Positions 34,534-44,479 of a stretch of 55,039 nt of DNA are shown here, one piece after another. The notes under the pieces are model-generated. The model ran no database searches and was not told the origin of the DNA. It saw only the letters and a list, made by a program, of their open reading frames with translations. The DNA lies in assembly GCA_029254215.1 (NCBI GenBank), contig JAQWYA010000020.1, positions 1 through 55,039 on the forward strand, in the 5' to 3' direction. Both the position numbers and the translations under genes were made by a program. Within the stretch, counting starts at the first letter, position 1. Every line of letters begins with the position of its first letter. The stretch is from Pseudorhodobacter sp. (GTDB lineage: Bacteria > Pseudomonadota > Alphaproteobacteria > Rhodobacterales > Rhodobacteraceae).

Positions 34534-36441
34534 GTGGGAAATGCACGAAATATCGCGTTCTGGGTTGTCCTGTTTGTTCTGATCCTTGCGCTGTTTAACC
34601 TGTTCAGCGGGGGGCAGAATACGATGTCCTCTCGCACGATTTCCTATTCGGATTTCATTGAGCGGGTGGATTCGGGCGCTGTTTCCAGCGTGACGCTGGA
34701 CGGAGAACAGGTGTTGATCCGGGGCAAGGACGGCTCGCAATATGTGGCGATCAAGCCGCAGGGCGAAGAGATCACGGATCGTCTGATCGCGGCCAATGTC
34801 GAAGTGCGGGCCGAAGCGCAGGAACAGTCGGGCTTTTTCAGCCTGCTCAGCCTCTGGCTTCCCTTCCTCGTGCTGATCGGCATCTGGATTTTCTTCATGA
34901 ACCGGATGCAGGGCGGCGGCAAAGGCGGGGCGATGGGCTTTGGCAAATCCAAGGCCAAGCTTTTGACCGAAAAGAATGGCCGCGTGACCTTTGACGATGT
35001 CGCAGGGATCGACGAAGCCAAGGAAGAGCTGGAGGAGATTGTCGAATTCCTCCGCAATCCGCAGAAATTCAGCCGCTTGGGCGGCAAGATCCCGAAGGGC
35101 GCGTTGCTTGTTGGCCCGCCCGGCACGGGTAAAACCCTTTTGGCCCGCGCCATTGCGGGCGAGGCGGGCGTGCCCTTCTTCACAATCTCGGGTTCCGACT
35201 TTGTCGAAATGTTCGTGGGTGTCGGTGCAAGCCGTGTCCGGGATATGTTTGAACAGGCCAAGAAAAACGCACCCTGCATCGTGTTCATCGACGAGATTGA
35301 CGCCGTGGGTCGGGCCCGTGGCGTTGGCATCGGCGGCGGCAATGATGAGCGCGAACAAACGCTTAACCAGCTTCTGGTGGAGATGGACGGGTTTGAGGCC
35401 AATGAAGGCGTGATCATCGTTGCGGCCACGAACCGCAAGGACGTGCTGGACCCGGCGCTGCTGCGCCCCGGCCGTTTCGACCGCCAGATCCATGTGCCCA
35501 ACCCCGATATCAAGGGTCGCGAAAAGATCCTGACCGTCCATGCCCGCAAAGTGCCGGTTGGCCCGGATGTTGACCTGCGCATCATCGCGCGCGGTTGCCC
35601 CGGCTTCTCGGGCGCGGATCTGGCGAACCTTGTGAACGAGGCCGCGCTGATGGCCGCCCGTGTGGGCCGCCGCTTTGTGACGATGGAAGATTTCGAGCAG
35701 GCCAAGGACAAGGTCATGATGGGGGCCGAGCGCCGCTCTATGGTCCTGACTGCCGAGCAAAAGGAAATGACCGCCTATCATGAGGCTGGCCACGCCATCG
35801 TCGGCATGGCGCTGCCGAAATGTGACCCGGTTTACAAGGCGACGATCATCCCGCGCGGTGGTGCCTTGGGCATGGTCATGAGCCTGCCAGAGATGGACCG
35901 TCTGAATTGGCACAAGGACCAGTGCAAAGAGCGGATCGCGATGACCATGGCGGGCAAAGCCGCCGAGATCATCAAATGGGGTGAGGATTCGGTCTCCAAC
36001 GGCCCCTCCGGCGATATCCAGCAGGCCAGTGCCTTGGCGCGGGCCATGGTGATGCGCTGGGGCATGTCGGACAAGATCGGCAACCTTGACTATGCCGAGG
36101 CGCATGAAGGCTATCAGGGCAATACGGGGGGCTTTTCCGTCTCGCCCGAAACCAAGACACTGATCGAGGAAGAGGTGAAAGCCCTGATCGATGAGGGCTA
36201 TGACACCGCGCGCCGCATCCTGATCGAGAAGAACGAAGAGTTCGAGCGCTTGGCCAAGGGTCTTTTGGAATATGAGACGCTGACCGGGGATGAGATCAAG
36301 AAAGTCGTGGCGGGCGAAGCGCTTGGCGGCGATGATGACGACGACAAGACCTCGGGCGGGACCCCGGCTTCGGTCGTGGCGATCCCCAAGACAAAGCCGA
36401 AGACCCCCAAAGGTGGGATGGAGCCGGAGCCATCGGCCTGA
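34534..36441 (+). CDS. ftsH: ATP-dependent zinc metalloprotease FtsH
   Basis: 635 residues. Two membrane helices (about 8-24 and 103-122) flank a small periplasmic domain. The AAA module has Walker A GPPGTGKT at 194-201 and Walker [12 protein letters not shown]. The zinc protease motif is H416-E-A-G-H420 with a downstream Asp in S-G-D-I-Q-Q-A. It degrades unstable membrane and regulatory proteins such as sigma-32. GTG 34534 with AGGGAG 7 bases upstream is preferred to the longer frame, because MGNARN is the usual alphaproteobacterial start. Confidence 0.96.
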   Translation: MGNARNIAFWVVLFVLILALFNLFSGGQNTMSSRTISYSDFIERVDSGAVSSVTLDGEQVLIRGKDGSQYVAIKPQGEEITDRLIAANVEVRAEAQEQSGFFSLLSLWLPFLVLIGIWIFFMNRMQGGGKGGAMGFGKSKAKLLTEKNGRVTFDDVAGIDEAKEELEEIVEFLRNPQKFSRLGGKIPKGALLVGPPGTGKTLLARAIAGEAGVPFFTISGSDFVEMFVGVGASRVRDMFEQAKKNAPCIVFIDEIDAVGRARGVGIGGGNDEREQTLNQLLVEMDGFEANEGVIIVAATNRKDVLDPALLRPGRFDRQIHVPNPDIKGREKILTVHARKVPVGPDVDLRIIARGCPGFSGADLANLVNEAALMAARVGRRFVTMEDFEQAKDKVMMGAERRSMVLTAEQKEMTAYHEAGHAIVGMALPKCDPVYKATIIPRGGALGMVMSLPEMDRLNWHKDQCKERIAMTMAGKAAEIIKWGEDSVSNGPSGDIQQASALARAMVMRWGMSDKIGNLDYAEAHEGYQGNTGGFSVSPETKTLIEEEVKALIDEGYDTARRILIEKNEEFERLAKGLLEYETLTGDEIKKVVAGEALGGDDDDDKTSGGTPASVVAIPKTKPKTPKGGMEPEPSA

Positions 36442-36461
36442 GGGCAGAGCACAGACGAAAG

Positions 36462-36490
36462 ACGCCGCGGGGGAAACCTCGCGGCGTTTT
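36462..36490 (+). terminator. Intrinsic terminator of ftsH
   Basis: An 11-bp stem (36462-36472 with 36477-36487, one wobble) closed by GAAA is followed by TTTT. It begins 20 bases after the ftsH stop and closes the envelope block. Confidence 0.92.
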
Positions 36491-36600
36491 GCATGAGGGG
36501 CCTGCTGATTTCCGCCGTTCAGGGGCAGGGCGCGGCCAAAAGGCTTGCGACGCGAACGGTCCCGACCAATAGTGCGCCCAGAACACGAAGGAGTGTTGCC

Positions 36601-37374
36601 ATGACGCAGGCTGACTGGAACCCGGAAAGCTACGCGCTGTTCAGCGACCTGCGGCTGCGTCCGGCTTTGGACCTGCTGGCGCGGGTTGGGGCCTTGCCCG
36701 AGGGGCCGGTGGTGGATCTAGGATGCGGGCCGGGGGCGGTTGGCCCGGCGCTGGCTGCCCGATTTCCGGGTCGCCCGGTGGTGGGGGTTGACCGCTCTCC
36801 GGCGATGCTGGAGGCGGCGCAGGCGGCGGGGGGCTACACCCGGTTTGTCGCGCAGGATCTGACGGAGTGGCAGCCGGATGCGCCGCCCGCGCTGATCTTT
36901 TCAAACGCCGCCCTGCAATGGCTGCCCAATCACGAGGATCTGATGCCGCGACTGGCGGCGGGGCTCGCCCCCGGTGGGACGCTGGCGGTGCAAATGCCCC
37001 GGCAATGGGGCGCGCCCTCGCATCGTTTTCTGCGCGATATCGCGGCCTCGCTTTTTCCGGAACGGTTTGAGGCGCAGCAACCCTCGCCCGTGGCCTCGGC
37101 GCGCCGCTACTGGGAGCTTTTGGCCGGTTTGGGCGAGGTGACAGCTTGGGAGACGGATTACGTCCAGAAGATCAGTGGCTTGGGCGAAGGCCACCCGGTC
37201 CGGAGCTTTACGCAAAGCACGGCGATGCGCCCCTATCTGGATCGGTTGACCCCGGCAGAGGCTCAGAAATTCACCGCCGCCTATGATGCGGCGCTGGAGG
37301 CCGCTTATCCGCTGCTGGCGGATGGGGCGGCATTGATGCCCTTCCGGCGCGTCTTTTTCACAGTGGTTGTTTAA
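36601..37374 (+). CDS. tam: SAM methyltransferase, trans-aconitate 2-methyltransferase-like
   Basis: 257 residues. SAM motif I reads VVDLGCGPGAVGP, then VVGVDRSP, and the post-motif IFSNAALQWLPNHEDL matches the Tam family closely. Tam methylates trans-aconitate to relieve aconitase inhibition; close relatives act on other acids, so substrate is probable, not proven. ATG 36601 follows GAAGGAG. The MOSC gene starts 3 bases after its stop. Confidence 0.85.
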   Translation: MTQADWNPESYALFSDLRLRPALDLLARVGALPEGPVVDLGCGPGAVGPALAARFPGRPVVGVDRSPAMLEAAQAAGGYTRFVAQDLTEWQPDAPPALIFSNAALQWLPNHEDLMPRLAAGLAPGGTLAVQMPRQWGAPSHRFLRDIAASLFPERFEAQQPSPVASARRYWELLAGLGEVTAWETDYVQKISGLGEGHPVRSFTQSTAMRPYLDRLTPAEAQKFTAAYDAALEAAYPLLADGAALMPFRRVFFTVVV

Positions 37375-37377
37375 GAC

Positions 37378-37962
37378 ATGCCCGCGTTGAAAAAGACCGC
37401 GATTGTGGGGCGGATTGAATGGCTGGGCCGGGTGGAGGACCGCCGCGCCGCGCTGGAGGCAGCCCCCCAGACCCGCCTTATGGCCCATTTTTCCGGCCCC
37501 GAAGGCGAGGCGCATGGCGGCAGTTTCCGCGCCTCTTGTTCCCGCGTGCTGTCACAATATCCGCGCGGCACGGAAATTCGAAACACGCGGCAATTTTCGA
37601 TCCTGAGCACCGAAGACTTGGCCCTGATCGCCGCAGAAATGGGGCTGGAGGCGATGGATCCAGCCTTGCTGGGGGCGACGGTGGTGGTGTCGGGTATTGC
37701 CGATTTCAGCTATCTTCCGCCGTCGTCACGGCTGATCGCGCCCAGCGGGGCCAGTCTGGTTGTCGATATACAGAACCGCCCCTGCACCTTGCCCGCCAAA
37801 CCGATCGAAGCCCGCCACCCCGGCAAGGGGGCTGCGTTCAAGCCCGCAGCGAAAGGCCGGCGCGGCGTCACCGCTTGGGTCGAGCGCGAAGGGGCGTTGT
37901 GCCTTGGCGACAGTCTGACGCTGCACATCCCCGATCAAAGAGCATGGCGCGGCGGGGCCTAA
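37378..37962 (+). CDS. MOSC-domain protein
   Basis: 194 residues. The MOSC pattern is visible from about residue 45 (R-N-T-R-Q-F-S-I-L-S) to the end, with the conserved Cys in N-R-P-C and the R-R-G-V-T-A-W-V segment. MOSC domains bind molybdenum cofactor or handle sulfur in Moco-dependent enzymes. The start lies 3 bases after the Tam-like gene, so the pair is probably an operon. Confidence 0.87.
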   Translation: MPALKKTAIVGRIEWLGRVEDRRAALEAAPQTRLMAHFSGPEGEAHGGSFRASCSRVLSQYPRGTEIRNTRQFSILSTEDLALIAAEMGLEAMDPALLGATVVVSGIADFSYLPPSSRLIAPSGASLVVDIQNRPCTLPAKPIEARHPGKGAAFKPAAKGRRGVTAWVEREGALCLGDSLTLHIPDQRAWRGGA

Positions 37963-37987
37963 ACCCCGCGCTGTCACACCCGCGCGG

Positions 37988-38068
37988 TTACAAATAGGTC
38001 AGCAGCGTCGCGCCCAATGCAAGGGCGAGGCCAAGGGATGTGTTGAATATGAGGGCGACGGGGGCCAT
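37988..38068 (-). CDS. 26-residue membrane microprotein
   Basis: ATG at 38066-38068 reads to TAA at 37988-37990. The product is one hydrophobic helix (MAPVALIFNTSLGLALALG...) ending T-Y-L. An AAAGGAAG ribosome binding site lies 3-5 bases upstream, unusually good for this window. I do not recognise it. Support is the site, the clean helix and the absence of any other gene at 37963-38293. It could still be chance. Confidence 0.5.
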   Translation of the reverse strand: MAPVALIFNTSLGLALALGATLLTYL

Positions 38069-38293
38069 GGGCTTCCTTTCGGGTTTCGCGTTTCTCCAAC
38101 CTACAACGCAGAGATTGACAAAGCGTTCCCATGCCTCCTCCCAAGCAGCCCCATTGGGGAGTATTTTGCACAAGCTACGGGGGCTGGCGAATTTGGGGGC
38201 CGATAGGTCGGAAACGCTGTGTCAGGCGCTTGCGGTCGCGACTAGACAAATGGCAATCGCGCTGAGGCGAGCCTAAGGGAGGAACCACGGATC
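38069..38293. other. Divergent leader region upstream of fhs
   Basis: 225 bases. Contains a weak relative of the dispersed motif (GTATTTTGCACAAG at 38161-38174) and a GC-rich, probably structured stretch at 38195-38270. GGGAGG at 38276-38281 is the fhs ribosome binding site. I cannot match the leader to a known riboswitch. Confidence 0.45.
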
Positions 38294-39970
38294 ATGGCGT
38301 TCAAAACGGATATCGAGATTGCCCGCGAAGCAAAGAAGCAACCGATCCTTGCGATTGGGGAAAAGCTAAGCATCGCGTCCGAGCATTTGCTTCCCTATGG
38401 CCATGACAAGGCCAAGGTCAGCCAGGAATTCATCGCCTCGCTGGCGGATCGTCCGAATGGCAAGCTGATCCTCGTGACGGCGATCAACCCGACCCCGGCG
38501 GGCGAAGGCAAGACCACGACGACCGTTGGCCTTGGTGACGGTCTGAACCGCATCGGCAAGAAAGCGGTTGTCTGTATCCGCGAGGCCAGCCTCGGCCCGA
38601 ACTTCGGGATGAAGGGCGGGGCCGCAGGCGGCGGTATGGCGCAGGTCGTGCCGATGGAAGAGATGAACCTCCATTTCACCGGCGATTTTCATGCAATCAC
38701 CTCGGCCCATAACCTGCTGTCGGCGATGATCGACAACCACATCTATTGGGGCAATGAGTTGATGATCGACGAGCGCCGCGTGGTGTGGCGTCGTGTGATG
38801 GACATGAACGACCGCGCGCTGCGCGATGTTGTGACCTCGCTGGGCGGCGTCTCCAACGGCTTCCCGCGTCAGACCGGGTTTGACATCACGGTGGCCTCTG
38901 AAGTGATGGCGATCCTCTGCCTCGCGAATGATCTGGCCGACCTGCAAAAGCGTTTGGGCGATATCGTTGTGGCCTATCGCCGCGACAAATCCCCGATCTA
39001 TTGCCGCGACATCAAGGCCGATGGCGCGATGACGGTGCTGCTGAAAGACGCGATGCAGCCGAACCTCGTGCAGACGCTGGAGAACAACCCGGCCTTCGTG
39101 CATGGCGGCCCGTTTGCCAATATCGCGCATGGCTGCAACTCGGTCATTGCGACGAAAACCGCGCTGAAGCTCGGGGATTATGTGGTGACCGAAGCGGGCT
39201 TTGGGGCCGATCTTGGGGCCGAGAAGTTCATGAACATTAAGTGCCGCAAGGCGGGGCTTGCGCCCTCTGCCGTGGTGCTTGTGGCGACCGTGCGCGCGAT
39301 GAAGATGAACGGCGGCGTGGCCAAGGCCGATCTGGGGGCTGAAAACGTGGCCGCCGTGCAAAAGGGCTGCCCGAACCTTGGCCGCCATATCGGCAACGTC
39401 AAAAGCTTTGGCGTGCCGGTTGTCGTCGCCATTAACCATTTCGTCAGCGACACGGATGCCGAAGTGCAGGCGGTGAAGGATTACGTCAAGGCGCAAGGCG
39501 CCGAGGCGATCCTGTGCAAACACTGGGCGCATGGCTCTGCCGGGATCGAGGATCTGGCCAAGAAGGTCGTGCAGCTTGCCGAAGGCGGTGGGGCCAATTT
39601 CTCGCCGCTCTATCCGGATGAAATGCCGCTGATGCAAAAGATTGAAACCATCGCAAAACGCATTTATCACGCGGATGAAGTGCTGGCCGACAAGGCGATC
39701 CGGGCGCAGCTGAAAGCTTGGGAAGATGCGGGCTATGGCCATTTCCCGATCTGCATGGCCAAGACGCAGTATTCTTTCTCGACCGATCCGAACCTGCGGG
39801 GCGCGCCCACGGGGCATTCGGTTCCGGTGCGCGAAGTGCGGCTTTCGGCGGGGGCAGGGTTCATCGTGGCGATCTGCGGTGAGATCATGACCATGCCGGG
39901 TCTGCCGCGCGTTCCGTCGGCTGAAGTGATCCGCCTGAACGCGGATGGCGATGTCGAGGGGTTGTTCTAA
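38294..39970 (+). CDS. fhs: Formate--tetrahydrofolate ligase
   Basis: 558 residues, full length. The P-loop-like motif reads [15 protein letters not shown] (about 65-79), followed by [19 protein letters not shown] and the [13 protein letters not shown] motif, all typical of Fhs. It makes 10-formyl-THF from formate, ATP and THF. A folD gene lies 0.4 kb downstream on the same strand, giving a C1-folate set. Usual start ATG 38294 with a strong ribosome binding site. Confidence 0.97.
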   Translation: MAFKTDIEIAREAKKQPILAIGEKLSIASEHLLPYGHDKAKVSQEFIASLADRPNGKLILVTAINPTPAGEGKTTTTVGLGDGLNRIGKKAVVCIREASLGPNFGMKGGAAGGGMAQVVPMEEMNLHFTGDFHAITSAHNLLSAMIDNHIYWGNELMIDERRVVWRRVMDMNDRALRDVVTSLGGVSNGFPRQTGFDITVASEVMAILCLANDLADLQKRLGDIVVAYRRDKSPIYCRDIKADGAMTVLLKDAMQPNLVQTLENNPAFVHGGPFANIAHGCNSVIATKTALKLGDYVVTEAGFGADLGAEKFMNIKCRKAGLAPSAVVLVATVRAMKMNGGVAKADLGAENVAAVQKGCPNLGRHIGNVKSFGVPVVVAINHFVSDTDAEVQAVKDYVKAQGAEAILCKHWAHGSAGIEDLAKKVVQLAEGGGANFSPLYPDEMPLMQKIETIAKRIYHADEVLADKAIRAQLKAWEDAGYGHFPICMAKTQYSFSTDPNLRGAPTGHSVPVREVRLSAGAGFIVAICGEIMTMPGLPRVPSAEVIRLNADGDVEGLF

Positions 39971-40054
39971 GTCTCTTTCGGCGCGCGGGTTTGTCCTCTG
40001 GACTTTGCGGTTTCACTGGTTCAGATCGGGGAAAAGCCGATCAGGATTTGCCCG

Positions 40055-40363
40055 ATGAAAACCCCGAAAGACTGCCGAAATATGCGTGAGTTGCGCGTCG
40101 AGATCGACAGGATCGACGCGCAACTGGTCCAGCTTCTGGCAACGCGGAGCCTCTACATCGACCGCGCGGCAGAGTTGAAACCCTCCGAAGGCCTGCCTGC
40201 GCGGATTGAAGACCGGGTGGAAGAGGTTGTTACAAAGGTCCGCGCAGAGGCCCAATCGCAGGGTCTGGATGCGGATTTATGCGAAGCTTTGTGGCGCAAA
40301 CTGATCGATTGGTCTATTGCGCGGGAAGAAACTGTATTGGGGCCTATGCCCGACGGAGAGTGA
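40055..40363 (+). CDS. AroQ-fold chorismate mutase / PchB-like protein
   Basis: 102 residues, all-helical AroQ class. The active-site residues expected for this fold are present: R14 ([10 protein letters not shown]), R31, K42, and E91 near the C-terminus where PchB has Gln. The N-terminus MKTPKDC closely resembles PchB (isochorismate-pyruvate lyase) as I remember it. No siderophore or salicylate genes are nearby, and Glu at the last position is also found in chorismate mutases, so chorismate mutase is the safer call. The folD start lies 2 bases after the stop, and its ribosome binding site is inside this gene. Confidence 0.85.
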   Translation: MKTPKDCRNMRELRVEIDRIDAQLVQLLATRSLYIDRAAELKPSEGLPARIEDRVEEVVTKVRAEAQSQGLDADLCEALWRKLIDWSIAREETVLGPMPDGE

Positions 40364-40365
40364 AC

Positions 40366-41256
40366 ATGACGGCGGTATGCATCGACGGAAAGGCCTTTGC
40401 GGCGAAGGTTCGGGCGCAGGTTGCCCAGCATGTGGCCAAGCTGCAAGAAGAGCAGGGGATCAAGCCGGGGCTGGCTGTGGTGCTGGTCGGTGAAGACCCG
40501 GCGTCTGCGGTTTATGTCGCCTCCAAGGGAAAAATGACGGTAGAGGTCGGAATGACCTCAATCGAACATAAGCTGTCTGCGGATACGTCCGAAGAAACGC
40601 TGCTTTCGCTGATCGACCAGCTGAACAAAGATCCGGAAATCCATGGGATTTTGGTGCAGTTACCGCTGCCTTCTCATCTTAACTCTGAACTGGTGATCAA
40701 TTCCATTGATCCTGCCAAGGATGTGGACGGTTTTCACATTTCGAACGTTGGCTTGTTGGGCACCGGGCAGAAAAGCATGGTTCCCTGCACGCCTTTGGGT
40801 TGTCTGATGATGCTGCGCGACCATCTTGGCAGCCTGTCGGGCCTGCATGCGGTTGTGGTCGGACGCTCCAACATTGTGGGCAAGCCGATGGCGCAATTGC
40901 TTCTGGGCGATAGCTGCACGGTGACCATTGTGCATAGTCGGACCAAGGATCTGCCCGCCATGTGCCGCAGCGCTGATATTCTGGTGGCCGCAGTCGGGCG
41001 GCCGGAGATGATTACTGGCGATTACGTCAAGCCCGGTGCGACCGTGATTGACGTGGGCATCAACCGGATTGAGCGGGACGGCAAGAAGAAGCTGGTGGGC
41101 GATGTTGAATTTGCCTCGGCGGCGGCGGTGGCAGGGGCGATCACGCCGGTTCCCGGCGGCGTTGGCCCGATGACGATTGCCTGCCTTTTGGCCAATACGC
41201 TGACGGCTTGCTGCCGCGCCAATGGCCTGCCGGAACCTGAGGGATTGACGGCCTGA
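40366..41256 (+). CDS. folD: Methylenetetrahydrofolate dehydrogenase / cyclohydrolase FolD
   Basis: 296 residues. Signatures include Y-V-A-S-K-G-K (catalytic Lys region), [15 protein letters not shown] and the NADP-binding [11 protein letters not shown], followed by [11 protein letters not shown]. It interconverts methylene-, methenyl- and formyl-THF. ATG 40366 follows GGAGAG. Translationally linked to the chorismate-mutase-like gene. Confidence 0.96.
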   Translation: MTAVCIDGKAFAAKVRAQVAQHVAKLQEEQGIKPGLAVVLVGEDPASAVYVASKGKMTVEVGMTSIEHKLSADTSEETLLSLIDQLNKDPEIHGILVQLPLPSHLNSELVINSIDPAKDVDGFHISNVGLLGTGQKSMVPCTPLGCLMMLRDHLGSLSGLHAVVVGRSNIVGKPMAQLLLGDSCTVTIVHSRTKDLPAMCRSADILVAAVGRPEMITGDYVKPGATVIDVGINRIERDGKKKLVGDVEFASAAAVAGAITPVPGGVGPMTIACLLANTLTACCRANGLPEPEGLTA

Positions 41257-41291
41257 AGGGTGCCGCGCGGCACAAGGGCGGGTAGCCTCGG

Positions 41292-41996
41292 CTAGCCGCT
41301 TGGGCCCTTGGGCATCGGGATGGCCAGACAGCGCGCGCCGGTCAGAATGGCCCGGGCATTTGCGCCAAATAGCGGGCGCAGCGCGGGGTCATCGGCCCAA
41401 AGACCGCCCGTATAGGTGCCAAAAGCAGGCAGGATCAGCCGCTGAGCGTCGAGCAGAAAACAAGGCCGCGCCCGCCCGGACAGCCGTGCCTTGGGGTGAA
41501 AATGGCCCGAAACCTCACCCATGGGGCTGCCTTCCGGCCCCGTTTCCTGAGGCGTCTTAGGGTCAGCGATATGCCGAAAGGTGATGCGCCCAAGCGTTCT
41601 TGCCATCACATGGCTGCCGCCCAGCGTCAGGGGCGCGGGGTCGTGGTTGCCCGCGATCCAGATCCAGTCGCGCCCCGCCATCAGCCGCAAAAGCCAAAGC
41701 CGCTCCGGCTCGGGCAACTCTGCCTCGGCGCTTTGATCGTCGAAACTGTCGCCAAGGCAGATCACGGTCTTGGCCGCCGTTGCCGTCAGATCGGCGTCCA
41801 GCCGCGCAAGCGTGGACTGCGTTTCATAGGGCGGCAGCAGCGCCCCGCCGCGCCGGGCCATGCGATTCGATTTGCCAAGATGCAGATCCGAGGCACAGAG
41901 CATCCCGCTTCCGGGCCAGAACAACGCGCCCGAGGGCAGGGCGCAAAGCGCCTCCCCCTGAAACTCGAAGGAGAGGGATCCGGCGGGGGGCGTCAT
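41292..41996 (-). CDS. pdeM: Ligase-associated DNA damage response endonuclease PdeM
   Basis: 234 residues, calcineurin-like metallophosphoesterase. Metal-binding motifs appear in order: DLHLGKS, GDSFDD, GNHD and GHFHPKA. In many bacteria this protein is encoded with an Lhr-like helicase, an ATP-dependent ligase and a beta-CASP nuclease. The helicase is immediately upstream, overlapping by ATGA (41993-41996). The ligase and nuclease are not in this window. Confidence 0.9.
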   Translation of the reverse strand: MTPPAGSLSFEFQGEALCALPSGALFWPGSGMLCASDLHLGKSNRMARRGGALLPPYETQSTLARLDADLTATAAKTVICLGDSFDDQSAEAELPEPERLWLLRLMAGRDWIWIAGNHDPAPLTLGGSHVMARTLGRITFRHIADPKTPQETGPEGSPMGEVSGHFHPKARLSGRARPCFLLDAQRLILPAFGTYTGGLWADDPALRPLFGANARAILTGARCLAIPMPKGPSG

Positions 41997-44389
41997 TCCA
42001 GCCCCGCTTCGGCCATGAGCCGCGCCGCCTCTGTCTCCATCAAACGCTCGCGGGCGACGCCTTCAACGGGCACCCGGCCCCGTTCCAGAAACAGCGGGGC
42101 CGAGAGGGGCGACAGGCGCGCAAGACGCTGAACATCGATGCGGGGGCCGATCTGGGCCAGCATCTCGGCGATGCGGCCAAAATCGACCATGCCGCGCATC
42201 GCCTCATCCCGCGTGATTTGCAGCATCAGGTGATCGGGGTCAAAGCGGCGCAGCGTGTCGTAAAGGATATCCGATGAAAAAGTGGCCTGCCGCCCCGATT
42301 TGCGCCGCCCCTGATGCGCGCGTTCAATCAGCCCCGCGATGATCGCGGCAAAGCGGAAGGTGCGTTTCATCACGGCATTGCCCGCGAGCCAGTTTTCCAG
42401 CCCGTCTTGCAGGGTTTGCGGGTCCAGAAGCGCTGCGGGATCGGGGGTTTGTTCCAGCCCCCAGATCATTGTGGCATGGTCGGTGGCGACAAAGCCCAAA
42501 GGCGCAAGCCCTTGATCCTCCATCCGTTTGGTCAGCAAAAGCCCAAGGGTCTGCTGCGCATTGCGCCCGGCAAAACCATAAAGCACAAGATGCTCGCGCC
42601 CGTCCTGGGGGAAGCTTTCGATCAGCAGGCGACCGGGTTCGGGCAGGCGGGAGACCTGCCGTTGCAGGCCCAGCCAATGGGCCGTGGCACGGGGCAAATC
42701 GGGCCAGTCCTCGCGGTTCATAATCTCTAGCGTGCGCTGTGCCAGCAGGGTTGAGGTGGCGAATTTCGTGCCGTTGAACACGGCGACTTTCGGGTCGCGG
42801 CCGGGAGTTCGGGTGACCTCGACCGTCATGTCGCGCAGGCCCTCGTAGCGGACAATCTGGCCGCCGATCAGGAACGTGTCGCCGGGGGTCAGGGTGGCGG
42901 CAAAGGATTCTTCCACCTCCCCCAAGGGGGTCCCGCCGAGCCGCGATTTCAGCCGGACTTTCAGCGTCTCGATGTCGATGATCGTGCCAAGGTTCTGGCG
43001 GATCACGGCGGCGCTGCGGGGGTCGCGCAATTGCCACAGCCCATCGCGCAGCATCAGCCGTTTCCAGCGGTCATAGGCCCGCAGCGCATAGCCCCCCGTC
43101 GCCGTGAAATCGAGGCAGGCATCAAAGCTTGCGCGGTCCAGATCGGCATAGGGGCCTGCTTGGCGGACTTCAGTGTAAAGCTGATCGGCGTCAAAGGGTC
43201 CGGCGGCGGCGGTGGCAAGGATATGTTGGCACAGCACATCCAGCGGGCCGGGGCCGCGCGGTTCTCCGTCCAATGTGCGGGCCTGAACGGCTTGCAGGGC
43301 GGCGGTGCATTCGATCACCTCCCAGCGGTTTGCGGGCACCAAAAGCGCCTTGGAGGGCGCATTGTAATGGTGATTGGCTCGCCCGATCCGCTGCACGAGG
43401 CGTTTGACGTTCTTGGGCGCGCCGACTTGAATGACCAGATCAACATCGCCCCAGTCGATCCCCAGATCGAGCGAGCCTGTGCAGACAATCGCGCGCAGAC
43501 TGCCTGCGACCATCGCGGCCTCGACCTTTTCGCGCTGCTCGCGCGAGAGGCTGCCGTGATGGATGCCGATCGGCAGGTTCTCGGTATTTTGCAGCCAAAG
43601 CGCGTGAAAGAACAGTTCCGCCTGCGCGCGGGTATTGTGGAAAATCAGCGTCGTGCGGTGGCGGGCGACCTCTTTCAGGATGGCGGGCAGGGCGTAATGG
43701 CCACCGCCGCCCGCCCAAGGCGGGGGGGCTTGGGTTTCCAGCATGGAGATATCGGGGTCGGGGCCGGGGTCTGCCTCCAAGAGGGCGCAGCCTTGGGGGG
43801 CAAAGAAGCGGCCAAGCGCGGGCGGGTCCTCTACCGTGGCTGAAAGGCCGACCTTACGCAGCCCCGGCGCAAGCTGCCCCAGCCGCGCCAGCCCCAGCAT
43901 CAACTGATCGCCCCGCTTGCTTTCGGCCAGCGCGTGGATCTCATCCACGATCACCCGGCGGAGGGAGCCGAAGATCCGCGGCGCATCCTCATAGGACAAC
44001 AGCAGGGCAAGGCTTTCGGGCGTGGTCAGCCAAATATGGGGCGGGTCGGCGCGCTGTTTGCGGCGCTGGGTGTAGGTCGTGTCGCCGGTGCGGTCCTCCA
44101 CCCTTATCGCCATGCCTGCGCCTTCAATGGGGCGGCGCAGGTTGCGCCGGATATCGGCGGTCAGCGCCTTCAGGGGCGAGATATAGAGCGTATGGAGCCC
44201 TGCCGGCGGGGCCATGCCCAATTCGGCCAGAGAAGGCAGAAACCCGGCCAGAGTTTTGCCGCCGCCTGTCGGCGCGATGAGCAGGGTGGCGGGGCGTCCC
44301 GCCGCGCTGAGCATCGCTTCCTGATGCGGATGCAGGTGCCAGCCTTGGGCGGCGATCCAGTCGGTCAACGGGGGGGGAAGGGTTGTCAT
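41993..44389 (-). CDS. Ligase-associated DNA damage response DEXH helicase (Lhr-like)
   Basis: 798 residues. Walker A APTGGGKTLAGF and box II VDEIHALAESKRG are near the N-terminus. The second RecA domain has HHGSLSREQREKVE and Q-R-I-G-R-A-N-H, and an Lhr-type winged-helix/C-terminal region follows. Start ATG 44387-44389 (MTTLPPPLTDW) was chosen because the open frame continues 1 kb upstream only by overlapping the divergent YmdB-like gene. Shares 4 bases with pdeM. Confidence 0.92.
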   Translation of the reverse strand: MTTLPPPLTDWIAAQGWHLHPHQEAMLSAAGRPATLLIAPTGGGKTLAGFLPSLAELGMAPPAGLHTLYISPLKALTADIRRNLRRPIEGAGMAIRVEDRTGDTTYTQRRKQRADPPHIWLTTPESLALLLSYEDAPRIFGSLRRVIVDEIHALAESKRGDQLMLGLARLGQLAPGLRKVGLSATVEDPPALGRFFAPQGCALLEADPGPDPDISMLETQAPPPWAGGGGHYALPAILKEVARHRTTLIFHNTRAQAELFFHALWLQNTENLPIGIHHGSLSREQREKVEAAMVAGSLRAIVCTGSLDLGIDWGDVDLVIQVGAPKNVKRLVQRIGRANHHYNAPSKALLVPANRWEVIECTAALQAVQARTLDGEPRGPGPLDVLCQHILATAAAGPFDADQLYTEVRQAGPYADLDRASFDACLDFTATGGYALRAYDRWKRLMLRDGLWQLRDPRSAAVIRQNLGTIIDIETLKVRLKSRLGGTPLGEVEESFAATLTPGDTFLIGGQIVRYEGLRDMTVEVTRTPGRDPKVAVFNGTKFATSTLLAQRTLEIMNREDWPDLPRATAHWLGLQRQVSRLPEPGRLLIESFPQDGREHLVLYGFAGRNAQQTLGLLLTKRMEDQGLAPLGFVATDHATMIWGLEQTPDPAALLDPQTLQDGLENWLAGNAVMKRTFRFAAIIAGLIERAHQGRRKSGRQATFSSDILYDTLRRFDPDHLMLQITRDEAMRGMVDFGRIAEMLAQIGPRIDVQRLARLSPLSAPLFLERGRVPVEGVARERLMETEAARLMAEAGLE

Positions 44390-44479
44390 GGCGCAAAGAT
44401 AGGCCGCAGCCCCCGCCGGGAAAAGCACTCTCGTGCTTTTTCCTTGCGCAGGTCTGTGCCGCCGCCTATCCCCGTCATC

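Noticed and set aside
38195-38270. Known folate or glycine riboswitch before fhs
   Set aside because: GC-rich and probably folded, but I could not fit any known consensus.
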